This document shows, piece by piece, positions 28,581-37,437 of a stretch of DNA of 64,000 nt (its first letter is position 1; each line of letters opens with the position of its first letter). The notes beneath the pieces are model-generated. The model saw only the letters and a list, made by a program, of their open reading frames with translations, was not told where the DNA came from and did not search any database. Origin of the DNA: Listeria grayi DSM 20601. Lineage in GTDB: Bacteria; Bacillota; Bacilli; Lactobacillales; Listeriaceae. The DNA lies in NCBI RefSeq assembly GCF_000148995.1, contig NZ_GL538353.1, forward strand, positions 434,001-498,000, in the 5' to 3' direction. Position numbers and translations under genes: made by a program.

Positions 28581-28610
28581 CCGGAAACAGTAATGTTTTC
28601 CGGTTTTTTT
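28581..28610 (+). terminator. Rho-independent terminator between sirC and nirB
   Basis: CCGGAAA/TTTCCGG stem with an 8-9 nt loop and seven T. It separates the siroheme genes from nirB, so the latter needs its own promoter in 28611-28690. Confidence 0.87.
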
Positions 28611-28704
28611 ATAAATATAGTGATTTCCCTAATAGGCAAAAAATAAAGCGTTCCTTAAAATAAAGTAGTAATGTTCAAAGTTTCACAAAATAAGGAGCGA
28701 TCAT

Positions 28705-31104
28705 ATGAAAAAAGAAAGGCTTGTCATGATAGGTAACGGGATGGCCGGAGTCAGAACTATTGAGGAAATCCTGGAACGTGATCTAAACAGATATGAAATT
28801 ACAATTATTGGAGAAGAAGCCTATCCGAACTACAATCGGATCATGCTCTCCAATGTACTGCAAAATAAAATGACTACAGAAGAAATTATCACTAATCCAT
28901 ATGCTTGGTATGAAGAAAATCAAATCGACCTGATCAATCACGACCCGGCGCTAACAGTAGATGTGACAGCGAAACAAGTTGGCACACAGTCTGGTAAGTG
29001 TATCCACTATGATAAATTATTGATGGCAACCGGTTCAAGGGCATTTATTTTACCGATCGAAGGAAGTCAGCTCGAAGGTGTTATTGGTTTCCGGACGATC
29101 GATGATACGAATACGATGCTGGAAACGGCTAAAAACTATCAAAAAGCTACCGTCATCGGTGGTGGACTGCTCGGTCTAGAGGCAGCTCGTGGACTGCTAG
29201 ATCAAGGCATGGATGTCACGGTCGTCCACTTAGCAGAATGGTTGATGGAAACGCAATTAGACAAACGGGCAGGCGAATTATTAAAAGCCGATTTGGAAAA
29301 ACAAGGCATGAAATTCTTAATGGAAAAAGCAACCCAGTCTATACTGGGCGAAAAACGGGTGACCGGTCTTAGATTTAGCGATGGCGAGGAGATCGAAGCG
29401 GATCTGGTGGTAATGGCGATCGGGATTCGTCCAGAAGTAAGTGTAGCGAAAAATGCCGGTCTACAGGTGAACCGAGGCATTGTGGTGAATGACTTTATGC
29501 AGGCTTCAGATCCAGCTGTTTTTGCGGTTGGCGAATGTGCCGAGCATAACGGACGAGTTTACGGGCTAGTTGCTCCGCTTTATGAGCAAGGGAAGATCTT
29601 AGCAGATCATTTATGCGACATCGAAACGGCTCCTTACCAAGGAAGTACCATGTTTACGCAATTGAAAGTATCCGGCTGCGATTTATTCTCGGCGGGAAGC
29701 ATTCAAGGCGGGGAAGACATAAAAGCAGTAGAAGTATTCGACAGCCTTCACAATTGCTATAAAAAGCTATTTATTGAAAACGATACATTAGTTGGGATCG
29801 TGTTATATGGCGATACAGCGGAAGGAAACCGTTTTTACAATTTACTCAAGAAAAAAGAAGCCGTGACTGATTTTACATTGATCTCGATGCTGCACAAAGC
29901 AGGCGAAACAGAAGCAACCAGTATTGCAGACATGCCGGATGACGAAACAGTCTGTGGCTGTAACGGTGTGACCAAGGGCAATATCGTCAGTGCCATCCAA
30001 GAAAAAGGACTCAGTTCTATTGCCGAAGTAACAGCACATACGAAGGCAGGCGGTTCATGCGGAAAGTGTAAACCAATCATTGGCGATATCTTAGAATATA
30101 CACTTGGCGATAAAGTAGCAAGTGCACCAACTGGGATCTGTGGCTGTACCACACTTTCACGCGATCAGATCATTACGCTGATCGGAGCCAAAAAGCTAAA
30201 GACAGCCAAAGAGGTTCGCCATGTGCTAGAGTTTACCAATTTAGAAGGCTGCTCCAAGTGTCGCCCGGCACTGAATTACTATTTGACGATGCTGTGGCCG
30301 GGCGAATATGTAGAAGATCCTTCTTCGCGTTTTGTGAACGAACGGATGCACGCCAATATCCAAAAAGACGGCACATATAGTGTTATCCCACGAATGGAAG
30401 GCGGAAAGACAGATCCACAGCAGCTGATCAAAATTGCGAAAGCAGCGGAAAAATATGATATCCCGCTTGTGAAATTAACTGGCGGTCAGCGAATCGGCCT
30501 GTTCGGTGTGAAAAAAGAACAATTACCGCAGATCTGGGAAGAATTAGATATGCGTTCCGGCTATGCTTACGGTAAAACACTGCGTACCGTCAAAACCTGT
30601 GTCGGTCAGCAATATTGCCGTTTTGGCACGCAAGATTCTTTAGGATTAGGCATCAAGCTTGAACGAAAATTTGAATTTGTCGATACCCCGCATAAATTTA
30701 AGATCGGCGTTTCCGGATGTCCACGCAGCTGTGTAGAATCCGGCGTCAAAGATTTCGGTGTCATCTGTGTAGAAAACGGCTTTCAAATCTATATCGGCGG
30801 AAATGGCGGTACAGAAGTCAAGCAAGGTCAGTTGCTGACGACCGTAGAAACCGAAGCAGAAGTAATAGAGATTTGCGGTGCAATGATGCAGTACTATCGC
30901 GAAACAGGGATCTATGGCGAACGGACCGCTCCGTGGTTAGAACGAATGGGCTTTGAAAAAGTACAGACCGTGCTTACCGATCAGGCATTGTGCGCAGATT
31001 TGAATAAAGAGCTGGAAAAAGCTTTGGCAGGACGAAAAGAACCATGGCAAGCCATTTTAGAATCAGACGATAGACAAAAACTATATGAAGTAGAAAGAGT
31101 GTGA
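28705..31104 (+). CDS. nirB: Assimilatory-type NADH nitrite reductase, large subunit
   Basis: 799 residues, full length for NirB. It opens with the FAD motif IGNGMAGVRTIEEI, has a second nucleotide site (ATVIGGGLLGLEAARGL), then BFD-like [2Fe-2S] segments (DDETVCGCNGVTKGNIVSAI and GGSCGKCKP), and ends with the siroheme/[4Fe-4S] ligands TCVGQQYCRFG and SGCPRSCVESG. It reduces nitrite to ammonium in the cytosol with NADH electrons. RBS AAGGAGCG precedes ATG 28705. nirD starts 4 nt after it. The siroheme supply genes are on both sides. Confidence 0.96.
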   Translation: MKKERLVMIGNGMAGVRTIEEILERDLNRYEITIIGEEAYPNYNRIMLSNVLQNKMTTEEIITNPYAWYEENQIDLINHDPALTVDVTAKQVGTQSGKCIHYDKLLMATGSRAFILPIEGSQLEGVIGFRTIDDTNTMLETAKNYQKATVIGGGLLGLEAARGLLDQGMDVTVVHLAEWLMETQLDKRAGELLKADLEKQGMKFLMEKATQSILGEKRVTGLRFSDGEEIEADLVVMAIGIRPEVSVAKNAGLQVNRGIVVNDFMQASDPAVFAVGECAEHNGRVYGLVAPLYEQGKILADHLCDIETAPYQGSTMFTQLKVSGCDLFSAGSIQGGEDIKAVEVFDSLHNCYKKLFIENDTLVGIVLYGDTAEGNRFYNLLKKKEAVTDFTLISMLHKAGETEATSIADMPDDETVCGCNGVTKGNIVSAIQEKGLSSIAEVTAHTKAGGSCGKCKPIIGDILEYTLGDKVASAPTGICGCTTLSRDQIITLIGAKKLKTAKEVRHVLEFTNLEGCSKCRPALNYYLTMLWPGEYVEDPSSRFVNERMHANIQKDGTYSVIPRMEGGKTDPQQLIKIAKAAEKYDIPLVKLTGGQRIGLFGVKKEQLPQIWEELDMRSGYAYGKTLRTVKTCVGQQYCRFGTQDSLGLGIKLERKFEFVDTPHKFKIGVSGCPRSCVESGVKDFGVICVENGFQIYIGGNGGTEVKQGQLLTTVETEAEVIEICGAMMQYYRETGIYGERTAPWLERMGFEKVQTVLTDQALCADLNKELEKALAGRKEPWQAILESDDRQKLYEVERV

Positions 31105-31108
31105 GAAA

Positions 31109-31423
31109 ATGAAAGAGAAAGTATTTGTATCGAAATTAGATGACTTGATCCCTCGCATTGGGAGAGAAGTACATTATAATGATAAAACGATTGCACTTTT
31201 TAGACTTTCTAACGATGAGATCAAAGCAGTCAACAATAAATGTCCACATAAAGAAGGTCCACTAGCAGAAGGCACGGTTTCCGGCAATTTCGTTTTCTGT
31301 CCGCTCCATGACTACAAAATCTCACTGGAAGACGGTAAAGTACAAGAGCCAGACGATGGTTGCGTGGAAACTTATCAAACCGTGGTCGAGGACGGCGATG
31401 TGTACTTGGTGATGGAACAATGA
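31109..31423 (+). CDS. nirD: Nitrite reductase small subunit (Rieske-like)
   Basis: 104 residues with an intact Rieske [2Fe-2S] set: CPHKEGPLAEG and CPLHDYKISL (Cys-X-His, Cys-X2-His). It partners NirB. The gene overlaps the next one, cobA, at ATGA. Confidence 0.94.
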   Translation: MKEKVFVSKLDDLIPRIGREVHYNDKTIALFRLSNDEIKAVNNKCPHKEGPLAEGTVSGNFVFCPLHDYKISLEDGKVQEPDDGCVETYQTVVEDGDVYLVMEQ

Positions 31424-32397
31424 CACGTATCTCGCTAGTAGGCGCCGGTCCCGGCGATCCCGAACTGCTTACGATCAAAGGGAGAAGGGTGATCGAACAA
31501 GCAGATGTTATTATTTATGATCGCTTAGTCAATCCGCTGCTGTTATATCTAGCCAAAGCCGATGCCACATTTATTTATTGCGGAAAAGAGCCGCACAAAC
31601 ATAGCCTGCGTCAAACCAAGATCAATGAAACAATCGTTGAGCAAGCACTTTCCGGAAAACAGGTCGTTCGATTGAAAGGCGGCGATCCAGCAGTATTTGG
31701 CAGAGTCGGGGAAGAAATGGATTGGATCAACCAATATGGAATCGACTATGAAGTGATTCCCGGTATAACAGCCGCCTCGGCTGCTTCAATCTATGCCGGG
31801 ATCCCGCTCACACATCGCGAGCACTGCAGTCATGCCACACTTGCAACGGGACATCGGGCGATCGACGGCTTGCCGAGTTTGCAGACATTGGACAAGGGAA
31901 CCTATGCTTTTTACATGGGAATCGAGAATTTGACGGAAATCTGCTTACAGATCGCAGATAAAAAGCTTCCGGTCGCTGTAATTGAGTGGGGAACACTAGG
32001 CAAACAAAAGACGATCATCGGCGACGTGGGCACGATCATTCATAAAGTGAAGGCAGCTGCGATCCATAATCCCGCTATGATCCTTATCGGCGATGTCGTC
32101 AAAGAGCACCATGGCAAATCATGGTTCGAGAAATTGCCGCTATTTGGAAAGAATTATCTCCTTGTTTCCAGCAAGCCACTTCGCTTCGAGCAAGTCACTT
32201 CCTACACCGAAAAAGGTGCGTATGTGTGGGCGGTGGCAACGGCTGATCAGCGATTTGATACGATCCATCAGCGCATTTTGCACGAAACAGCTTGCTGGGA
32301 TGAGATTGTTTTTCTGGATAGTGAAGCGGCTAATCTACTAGCAAGATTAGAAAAACGAATCGGCGTTAGTCACAGTGAAAAGGGATTTGTTGGCTAA
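31420..32397 (+). CDS. cobA: Uroporphyrinogen-III C-methyltransferase with a short HemD-like tail
   Basis: 325 residues from ATG 31420, in a 4-nt ATGA overlap with nirD. About 1-235 is a complete SUMT: VGAGPGDPELLTIKG, VVRLKGGDPAVFGR, GITAASAASIYAGIPLTHRE and NPAMILIGDVV. It makes precorrin-2 from uroporphyrinogen III, the first step towards siroheme. After it come about 75 residues that begin LPLFGKNYLLVSS, like the junction LPLFGKRVLVTR that opens HemD in CobA-HemD fusions. The normal HemD domain is about 250 residues, so this looks like a vestige. Confidence 0.92.
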   Translation: MTRISLVGAGPGDPELLTIKGRRVIEQADVIIYDRLVNPLLLYLAKADATFIYCGKEPHKHSLRQTKINETIVEQALSGKQVVRLKGGDPAVFGRVGEEMDWINQYGIDYEVIPGITAASAASIYAGIPLTHREHCSHATLATGHRAIDGLPSLQTLDKGTYAFYMGIENLTEICLQIADKKLPVAVIEWGTLGKQKTIIGDVGTIIHKVKAAAIHNPAMILIGDVVKEHHGKSWFEKLPLFGKNYLLVSSKPLRFEQVTSYTEKGAYVWAVATADQRFDTIHQRILHETACWDEIVFLDSEAANLLARLEKRIGVSHSEKGFVG

Positions 32398-32404
32398 AAA
32401 AATA

Positions 32405-32443
32405 AAAACAGAAATGCTAATGAGATAGCATTTCTGTTTTTTT
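32405..32443. terminator. Bidirectional terminator
   Basis: AAAACAGAAATGCTA/TAGCATTTCTGTTTT stem with T-runs on both strands, between cobA and the converging membrane protein. The end of that gene overlaps the structure. Confidence 0.9.
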
Positions 32444-32782
32444 GTGAACGCACAACTGCTTGGCGGGTGTCTGTTCTACTTGCTTGATAGAATGTACGGT
32501 AAAATAGCTTAATCCAAAGGCAAAAACTAGAAATAAAGCACCGAATAAAGACCATGTATTTGTTCGAACCTGCTTTATTATTGCCAGTGCGAACAATAAG
32601 ACCGCGGCTAGAGAAGTGAAAAAAATCAACCACGAATATTGATGAGCATGGCTTACTTGAGATTCGATGCTAAGATTTTTTGCATCAACTAGATAACCTA
32701 AATATATAACAGTGTAGGCTGCATATCCTAAGAAAAATAAGGATATGACAAAACCAAACAAATGAATGAGTAGTCGTTTCAT
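32417..32782 (-). CDS. Small membrane protein of unknown function
   Basis: 121 residues with three clear hydrophobic segments (about 4-26, 50-67 and 75-97), then a Lys-rich tail. The family is not recognised. AAAGGAG precedes ATG 32782. The 3' end lies in the terminator shared with cobA. Confidence 0.65.
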   Translation of the reverse strand: MKRLLIHLFGFVISLFFLGYAAYTVIYLGYLVDAKNLSIESQVSHAHQYSWLIFFTSLAAVLLFALAIIKQVRTNTWSLFGALFLVFAFGLSYFTVHSIKQVEQTPAKQLCVHKKTEMLSH

Positions 32783-32934
32783 TTGAAAGCTCCTTTCAGT
32801 TAAAAGGATACTAAAGAACTAGAAAAATTGCTGTGGATAAAATGTGACGATTTTAAAACAATCTAACTTTTTTTCTTTCCTAAGTCTTGACATTGCCGCA
32901 TTTACTCCCGAGAGAGTCAATTTCCAAAAAGTCA

Positions 32935-32963
32935 TTGCCCCAACGCAAAGAATCATGTATAAT
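32935..32963 (+). promoter_or_regulatory. Sigma-A promoter of the XRE-pot operon
   Basis: TTGCCC, 17 nt, TATAAT with an upstream TG (extended -10). It is about 90 nt before the regulator start. Confidence 0.65.
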
Positions 32964-32978
32964 TACCCTTGCTGTAAG

Positions 32979-33040
32979 TAAACTTGAAGTTTATTTTTAC
33001 TAAACTATACTGACTTGATGTTTACTATTTTTAAACTTGA
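32979..33040 (+). promoter_or_regulatory. Triplicated ACTTGA-type operator
   Basis: A perfect 15-bp dyad TAAACTTGAAGTTTA at 32979-32993 is followed by the variant GACTTGATGTTTA at 33012 and AAACTTGAG at 33033. All lie between the promoter and the XRE-cupin start codon, where an autorepressor would bind. Confidence 0.6.
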
Positions 33041-33052
33041 GAGGATAGCGAC

Positions 33053-33595
33053 ATGGAGATTGGGAAAAAAATCAAAAACTTACGATTAAGTAAAAATTTA
33101 ACACAGGAAGAACTTGGCGAGCGGACAGATTTGACGAAAGGATATATTTCACAGCTGGAACGTGATTTGAGTTCTCCGTCAATTGTGACGCTTTTTGATA
33201 TTTTAGAAGTGCTTGGCAGTTCGCCAAAAGCGTTCTTTGATGAAGAAGAACATACGCAAAAAGTTATTTATGGCGAAGGAGAACATACTTTTTTTGAAGA
33301 TGAAGAAAAAGGGTACAGAATAAAATGGCTTGTCCCGGAATCGAATGAAAAAGAAATGGAACCGGTACTGCTGGAAATAGCAGCGCACAGTGCGTTTAAA
33401 AGCTTTGAACCTTCGCTGTCGGAAACATTTGGCTATGTATTAGAAGGCGAAATCACGATTTTGATCGGGAAAAATGCCTATATAGCGAAAAATGGCGAAG
33501 CTGTCTATTTTAGCGCAACCGATGAACATCGAATCATCAACCAAACCGACCAACCTGCGAAACTGATTATTGTCGCAACGGAGTCGTATTTATAA
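33053..33595 (+). CDS. XRE-family regulator with cupin domain, probable polyamine regulator
   Basis: 180 residues. An HTH_3 domain covers about 1-60 ([35 protein letters not shown] in outline), and a cupin_2 domain about 105-178 ([29 protein letters not shown]). This PuuR-like architecture senses small ligands. Its position 20 nt upstream of potA and the repeats in its own leader suggest autoregulation and control of the pot operon. RBS GAGAGGAT precedes ATG 33053. Confidence 0.9.
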   Translation: MEIGKKIKNLRLSKNLTQEELGERTDLTKGYISQLERDLSSPSIVTLFDILEVLGSSPKAFFDEEEHTQKVIYGEGEHTFFEDEEKGYRIKWLVPESNEKEMEPVLLEIAAHSAFKSFEPSLSETFGYVLEGEITILIGKNAYIAKNGEAVYFSATDEHRIINQTDQPAKLIIVATESYL

Positions 33596-33615
33596 GAGAA
33601 ATAGGGGGAATTGAC

Positions 33616-34710
33616 GTGGCAGAAACAATTATTCGCTTTGAAAACGTGACAAAGCAATTTGATAATGATCCACCAGTATTGGATAATGTTAGTTTTGAGA
33701 TCGAAAGAGGGAAATTTTATACCTTACTAGGGCCTTCTGGCTGCGGAAAAACAACGATTCTGCGTCTGATCGCAGGTTTTTTAGAAGCAACTGATGGAAA
33801 GATCCATTTGAATGATCGTGTTATAAATACGATTCCAGCAAATAAACGTCCGGTAAATACGGTATTCCAAGATTACGCGTTATTTCCACATTTGAATGTT
33901 TATGAAAATGTAGCATTCGGACTTAAAATCAAGAAATGGAAGAAAGCAGCAATTGATGAAAAAGTGAAAGAAGCATTGCGGTTTGTCAATTTAGCAGGAT
34001 ACGAAAAGCGGGAAATCGCTGAAATGTCCGGCGGTCAGAAGCAGCGTGTCGCGATCGCCCGGGCGATCGTGAATGAACCGGAAGTGATCTTGCTCGATGA
34101 ACCACTGTCCGCGTTGGATTTGAAATTAAGAACAGAGATGCAGTACGAACTGCGCGAATTGCAGCGCCGGCTCGGAATCACTTTTATCTTTGTTACACAT
34201 GATCAAGAAGAAGCGCTGGCGATGAGCGATGAAATCTTTGTTTTAAATAAAGGCGAGATTCAGCAAAGCGGTACGCCGATCGACATCTATGATGAGCCGC
34301 TCAACCGTTTCGTGGCGGATTTTATCGGCGAATCTAATATCGTCAGTGGGAAAATGATCCAAGATTTTGAAGTGGAATTTGTAAACCGACGTTTTGAATG
34401 TGTGGACCAAGGATTCCATGCAAATGAAACAGTCGAAGTAGTCCTGCGTCCAGAAGATCTGGAAATCACTTCTGCAGAAAATGGCAGACTACAAGTAACT
34501 GTCGACTGGCTATTGTTCCGCGGCGTCCATTATGAGATCGGTTGTATGGATACTGATGGGAACGAATGGTTAGTGCATACGACACGCAAAGTGAAGATCG
34601 GCGACAAGATCGGACTTGCTTTTGAGCCAGAAGCGATCCATGTCATGCGCCTTGGCGAAACAGAAGCAGAATTCGACAAACGTTTGGAAAGCTACGACGA
34701 GGTAGAATAA
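33616..34710 (+). CDS. potA: Spermidine/putrescine ABC transporter, ATP-binding protein
   Basis: 364 residues. Walker A is GPSGCGKTT, the signature [15 protein letters not shown], Walker [13 protein letters not shown], with the switch His in THDQEE. A C-terminal TOBE-like regulatory domain covers about 280-350. It energises polyamine import. It starts at GTG 33616 after GGGGG. The stop directly abuts the ATG of potB. Confidence 0.95.
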   Translation: MAETIIRFENVTKQFDNDPPVLDNVSFEIERGKFYTLLGPSGCGKTTILRLIAGFLEATDGKIHLNDRVINTIPANKRPVNTVFQDYALFPHLNVYENVAFGLKIKKWKKAAIDEKVKEALRFVNLAGYEKREIAEMSGGQKQRVAIARAIVNEPEVILLDEPLSALDLKLRTEMQYELRELQRRLGITFIFVTHDQEEALAMSDEIFVLNKGEIQQSGTPIDIYDEPLNRFVADFIGESNIVSGKMIQDFEVEFVNRRFECVDQGFHANETVEVVLRPEDLEITSAENGRLQVTVDWLLFRGVHYEIGCMDTDGNEWLVHTTRKVKIGDKIGLAFEPEAIHVMRLGETEAEFDKRLESYDEVE

Positions 34711-35526
34711 ATGAGCCGGAAATCACGTGCTGTCTATCTCGTTCCTTATTTGTTATGGATCATTCTGTTTGTTGTGGCTCCCATCTTACTGATCGTTTAT
34801 TATTCCTTTTTCGATATCAATGGCAATTTTACATTTAGCAATTATCAGCATTTCTTTACGCCCGTTTATATGAAAATGACGCTGAGTTCCTTTTGGTATG
34901 CGTTTTTGATCACGCTATTCACGTTATTGATCTCCTATCCAACGGCCTACTTGCTGACAAAATTGAAACACAAACAATTATGGCTGCTTTTGATCATTCT
35001 ACCGACCTGGATTAATTTGCTGCTGAAAGCTTATGCCTTCATCGGGATTTTCGGCACTTATGGAACAGCCAATCAATTCTTGAAATTTATCGGCATCGGC
35101 GGGAAACAGATCTTATTCACTGATTTTAGTTTCTTATTTGTGTCGACGTATATCTTTATCCCGTTTATGATCCTGCCGATCTTTAATGCGGTCGAAGAAA
35201 TCAATCCGACATTGATTCAAGCATCTCGTGATCTTGGTGCATCAAGCTGGACGACTTTCAAACGGGTGATTTTCCCATTGACGGCTGACGGAGTGAAAGC
35301 AGGCTGTCAGGCTGTCTTTATTCCGGCACTTTCATTGTTCATGATCACCAGATTGATTGCCGGAAACCGCGTCATCACACTTGGTACTGCGATCGAAGAA
35401 CATTTCTTGGTCACACAGGACTGGGGAATGGGCTCAACGATCGGTGTGTTTTTGATCATCGCAATGATCATTATTATGTTTTTGACCGGTTCAAAACGCA
35501 AACGTAAAGGAGGGACGAACAAATGA
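34711..35526 (+). CDS. potB: Spermidine/putrescine ABC transporter permease
   Basis: 271 residues, six membrane helices, with the EAA loop (ASRDLGASSWTTFKRVIFPLT) that contacts PotA. It overlaps potC by 4 nt. The full length and conserved motif indicate an intact gene. Confidence 0.94.
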   Translation: MSRKSRAVYLVPYLLWIILFVVAPILLIVYYSFFDINGNFTFSNYQHFFTPVYMKMTLSSFWYAFLITLFTLLISYPTAYLLTKLKHKQLWLLLIILPTWINLLLKAYAFIGIFGTYGTANQFLKFIGIGGKQILFTDFSFLFVSTYIFIPFMILPIFNAVEEINPTLIQASRDLGASSWTTFKRVIFPLTADGVKAGCQAVFIPALSLFMITRLIAGNRVITLGTAIEEHFLVTQDWGMGSTIGVFLIIAMIIIMFLTGSKRKRKGGTNK

Positions 35527-36331
35527 AAAGAAATAAATGGGGCAATCTTTACCTGTTCATCGTTTTTGTGATTTTGTACGCGCCCATCTTTTACTTGATT
35601 TTCTATTCTTTCAACAGCGGCGGGACGATGCACCATTTCAAAGGTTTCACGCTCGCTTATTACAAGGAAGTTTTTCAAGATACCAGATTGTTGATCATTG
35701 TGCTTAATACATTCGTGATCGCACTGTTATCTTCCGTGATCGCAACCTTAGTCGGTGTCTGCGGAGCGCTTGCGATCAAATATCTGCAAAAGCAATTTAC
35801 GAAAAATACATTGCTTAGTTTGAATAATGTCTTGATCGTTAGTCCAGATGTTATCATCGGTGCCAGCTTTTTGATTTTCTTTACTATTTTGGGAATCAAA
35901 CTCGGCTTTTCTTCGGTGTTGGTATCGCACATCGCTTTCAGCATTCCAATCGTTGTATTGATGGTGCTACCGAAGCTTCAAGAAATGAGCACAACAATGG
36001 TAGACGCAGCGCGAGACCTCGGCGCCAGTCAATTTCAGGTGCTGAGCAAAGTAATCCTGCCGTCGATCTCACCCGGGATACTAGCCGGCTTTTTCATGGC
36101 ATTGACCTATTCATTAGATGACTTTGCTGTTACCTTTTTTGTCACCGGAAATGGCTTCTCGACGTTATCCGTTGAGATTTATTCGCGGGCTGGCAAGGGA
36201 TCTCCTTATCGATCAACGCGTTATCGACACTGTTATTCCTATTTACGATCTTGCTGGTAGTTGGCTATTACTTTATCAATCAGCGCAATAGTAAAGCAGG
36301 ACGCGCAGGAACAGGAGCTGTGAAAGAATGA
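35523..36331 (+). pseudogene. potC: Spermidine/putrescine permease PotC, C-terminus frameshifted
   Basis: The frame opens with ATG 35523, overlapping potB, and carries the EAA loop (DAARDLGASQFQVLSKVILPS). After EIYSRA, near 36190-36193, the frame is lost: the ORF continues with GKGSPYRSTRYRHCYS and stops at 36258-36260. Reading one base shifted restores the expected end (QGISLSINALSTLLFLF, ILLVVGYYFINQRNS) and a stop that overlaps the potD ATG as ATGA. A one-base deletion is therefore likely. The lost part is the last membrane helix. Sequencing error or a recent mutation are both possible. Confidence 0.85.
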
Positions 36332-37401
36332 AGCGATTAGTAAGTATATTTATCCCGATCATCCTGTTAGCGCTTGTGATGCTGGTGCTTGCTTCAAGTT
36401 TGAACCGCAGCGAAGGTTATTCCGGCAAAAATACGCTGACCATTTATAACTGGGGCGATTACATCGATCCAGCGCTATTGAAGAAATTCGAAAAGCAGAC
36501 CGGCATCAAAGTTATTTACCAAACCTTTGATTCAAATGAAGCGATGATGACGAAAATCGAACAAGGCGGTACCACATTTGATGTCGCAGTACCAAGCGAT
36601 TATGCCATCAGCAAAATGAAACAAGAAAACCTGCTCATTCCACTTGATCATAAAAAACTACCAAATGAAAAATACCTCGATAAACAATTTATGGATCTAT
36701 CCTTTGACACAAATAATAAATACTCAATGCCGTATTTCTGGGGAACACTGGGAGTCATTTATAACAAGAAAATGTTTCCTGATAAAGACTTCAGCCATTG
36801 GGATACACTCTGGGACAAAGACCTCGCTAATCAGATCCTATTGATCGACGGCGCGCGGGAAGTCATGGGACTTGGCCTTAACAGCATGGGGAAATCCGTG
36901 AATGATACGAATAAAAAAGATCTATTAGCTGCACGCAATAAGCTGCAACATTTGATGCCAAATGTGAAAGCTGTCGTCGGCGATGAGATCAAACTTTTGA
37001 TGGCTGATAACGAAGCAGGCGTGGCCGTGACATTCTCCGGAGAAGCCTCCGAAATGCTGGATGAAAATAAAGATTTAGAATATGTCATCCCGACAGATGG
37101 TTCCAACTTATGGTTCGACAACATGGTCATCCCAAAAACAGCGAAAAATGTAGAAGGAGCCCATACATTTATCAACTTTATGCTTGATCCTAAAAACGCT
37201 GCACAAAATGCAGAATACATCGGTTATGCAACGCCAAATAAAAAAGCCGTCAGCTTACTTCCAAAAGAAATAGCTAACGACAAACGTTTTTACCCAACGA
37301 AAAAAGCACTTGAAAACTTGGAAGTGTATGATAATCTTGGGAAGAAGATGTTGGCTTATTATAATGAGTTGTTTTTGGAAGTGAAGATGTATCGGAAATA
37401 A
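36328..37401 (+). CDS. potD: Spermidine/putrescine-binding protein
   Basis: 357 residues. An N-terminal hydrophobic segment (about 5-23) is followed by LTIYNWGDYIDPALLKKFEKQTG, the opening of the PotD fold, and by VPSDYAISKM and YFWGTLGVIYNKK. There is no lipobox Cys, so it is probably held by an uncleaved N-terminal anchor, as I recall for other Firmicute PotD proteins. It captures polyamines outside the cell for the PotABC transporter. The ATGA overlap with the repaired potC frame supports a four-gene operon. Confidence 0.93.
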   Translation: MKRLVSIFIPIILLALVMLVLASSLNRSEGYSGKNTLTIYNWGDYIDPALLKKFEKQTGIKVIYQTFDSNEAMMTKIEQGGTTFDVAVPSDYAISKMKQENLLIPLDHKKLPNEKYLDKQFMDLSFDTNNKYSMPYFWGTLGVIYNKKMFPDKDFSHWDTLWDKDLANQILLIDGAREVMGLGLNSMGKSVNDTNKKDLLAARNKLQHLMPNVKAVVGDEIKLLMADNEAGVAVTFSGEASEMLDENKDLEYVIPTDGSNLWFDNMVIPKTAKNVEGAHTFINFMLDPKNAAQNAEYIGYATPNKKAVSLLPKEIANDKRFYPTKKALENLEVYDNLGKKMLAYYNELFLEVKMYRK

Positions 37402-37404
37402 TAA

Positions 37405-37437
37405 AAAAAGCTGAAGCCCCGGGCTTCAGCTTTTTTT
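37405..37437. terminator. Bidirectional terminator
   Basis: AAAGCTGAAGCCC/GGGCTTCAGCTTT stem with T-runs on both strands, between potD and the converging arsB-like gene. Confidence 0.92.

Noticed and set aside
28611-28700. A Rex site upstream of nirB
   Set aside because: TTCACAA is present at 28682-28689 approximately, but the opposite half matches only about four of seven positions, too weak to report.
36328-36400. Loss of the lipobox in PotD as a defect
   Set aside because: Several Firmicute PotD proteins are anchored by an uncleaved N-terminal helix, so this is normal variation as far as I know.
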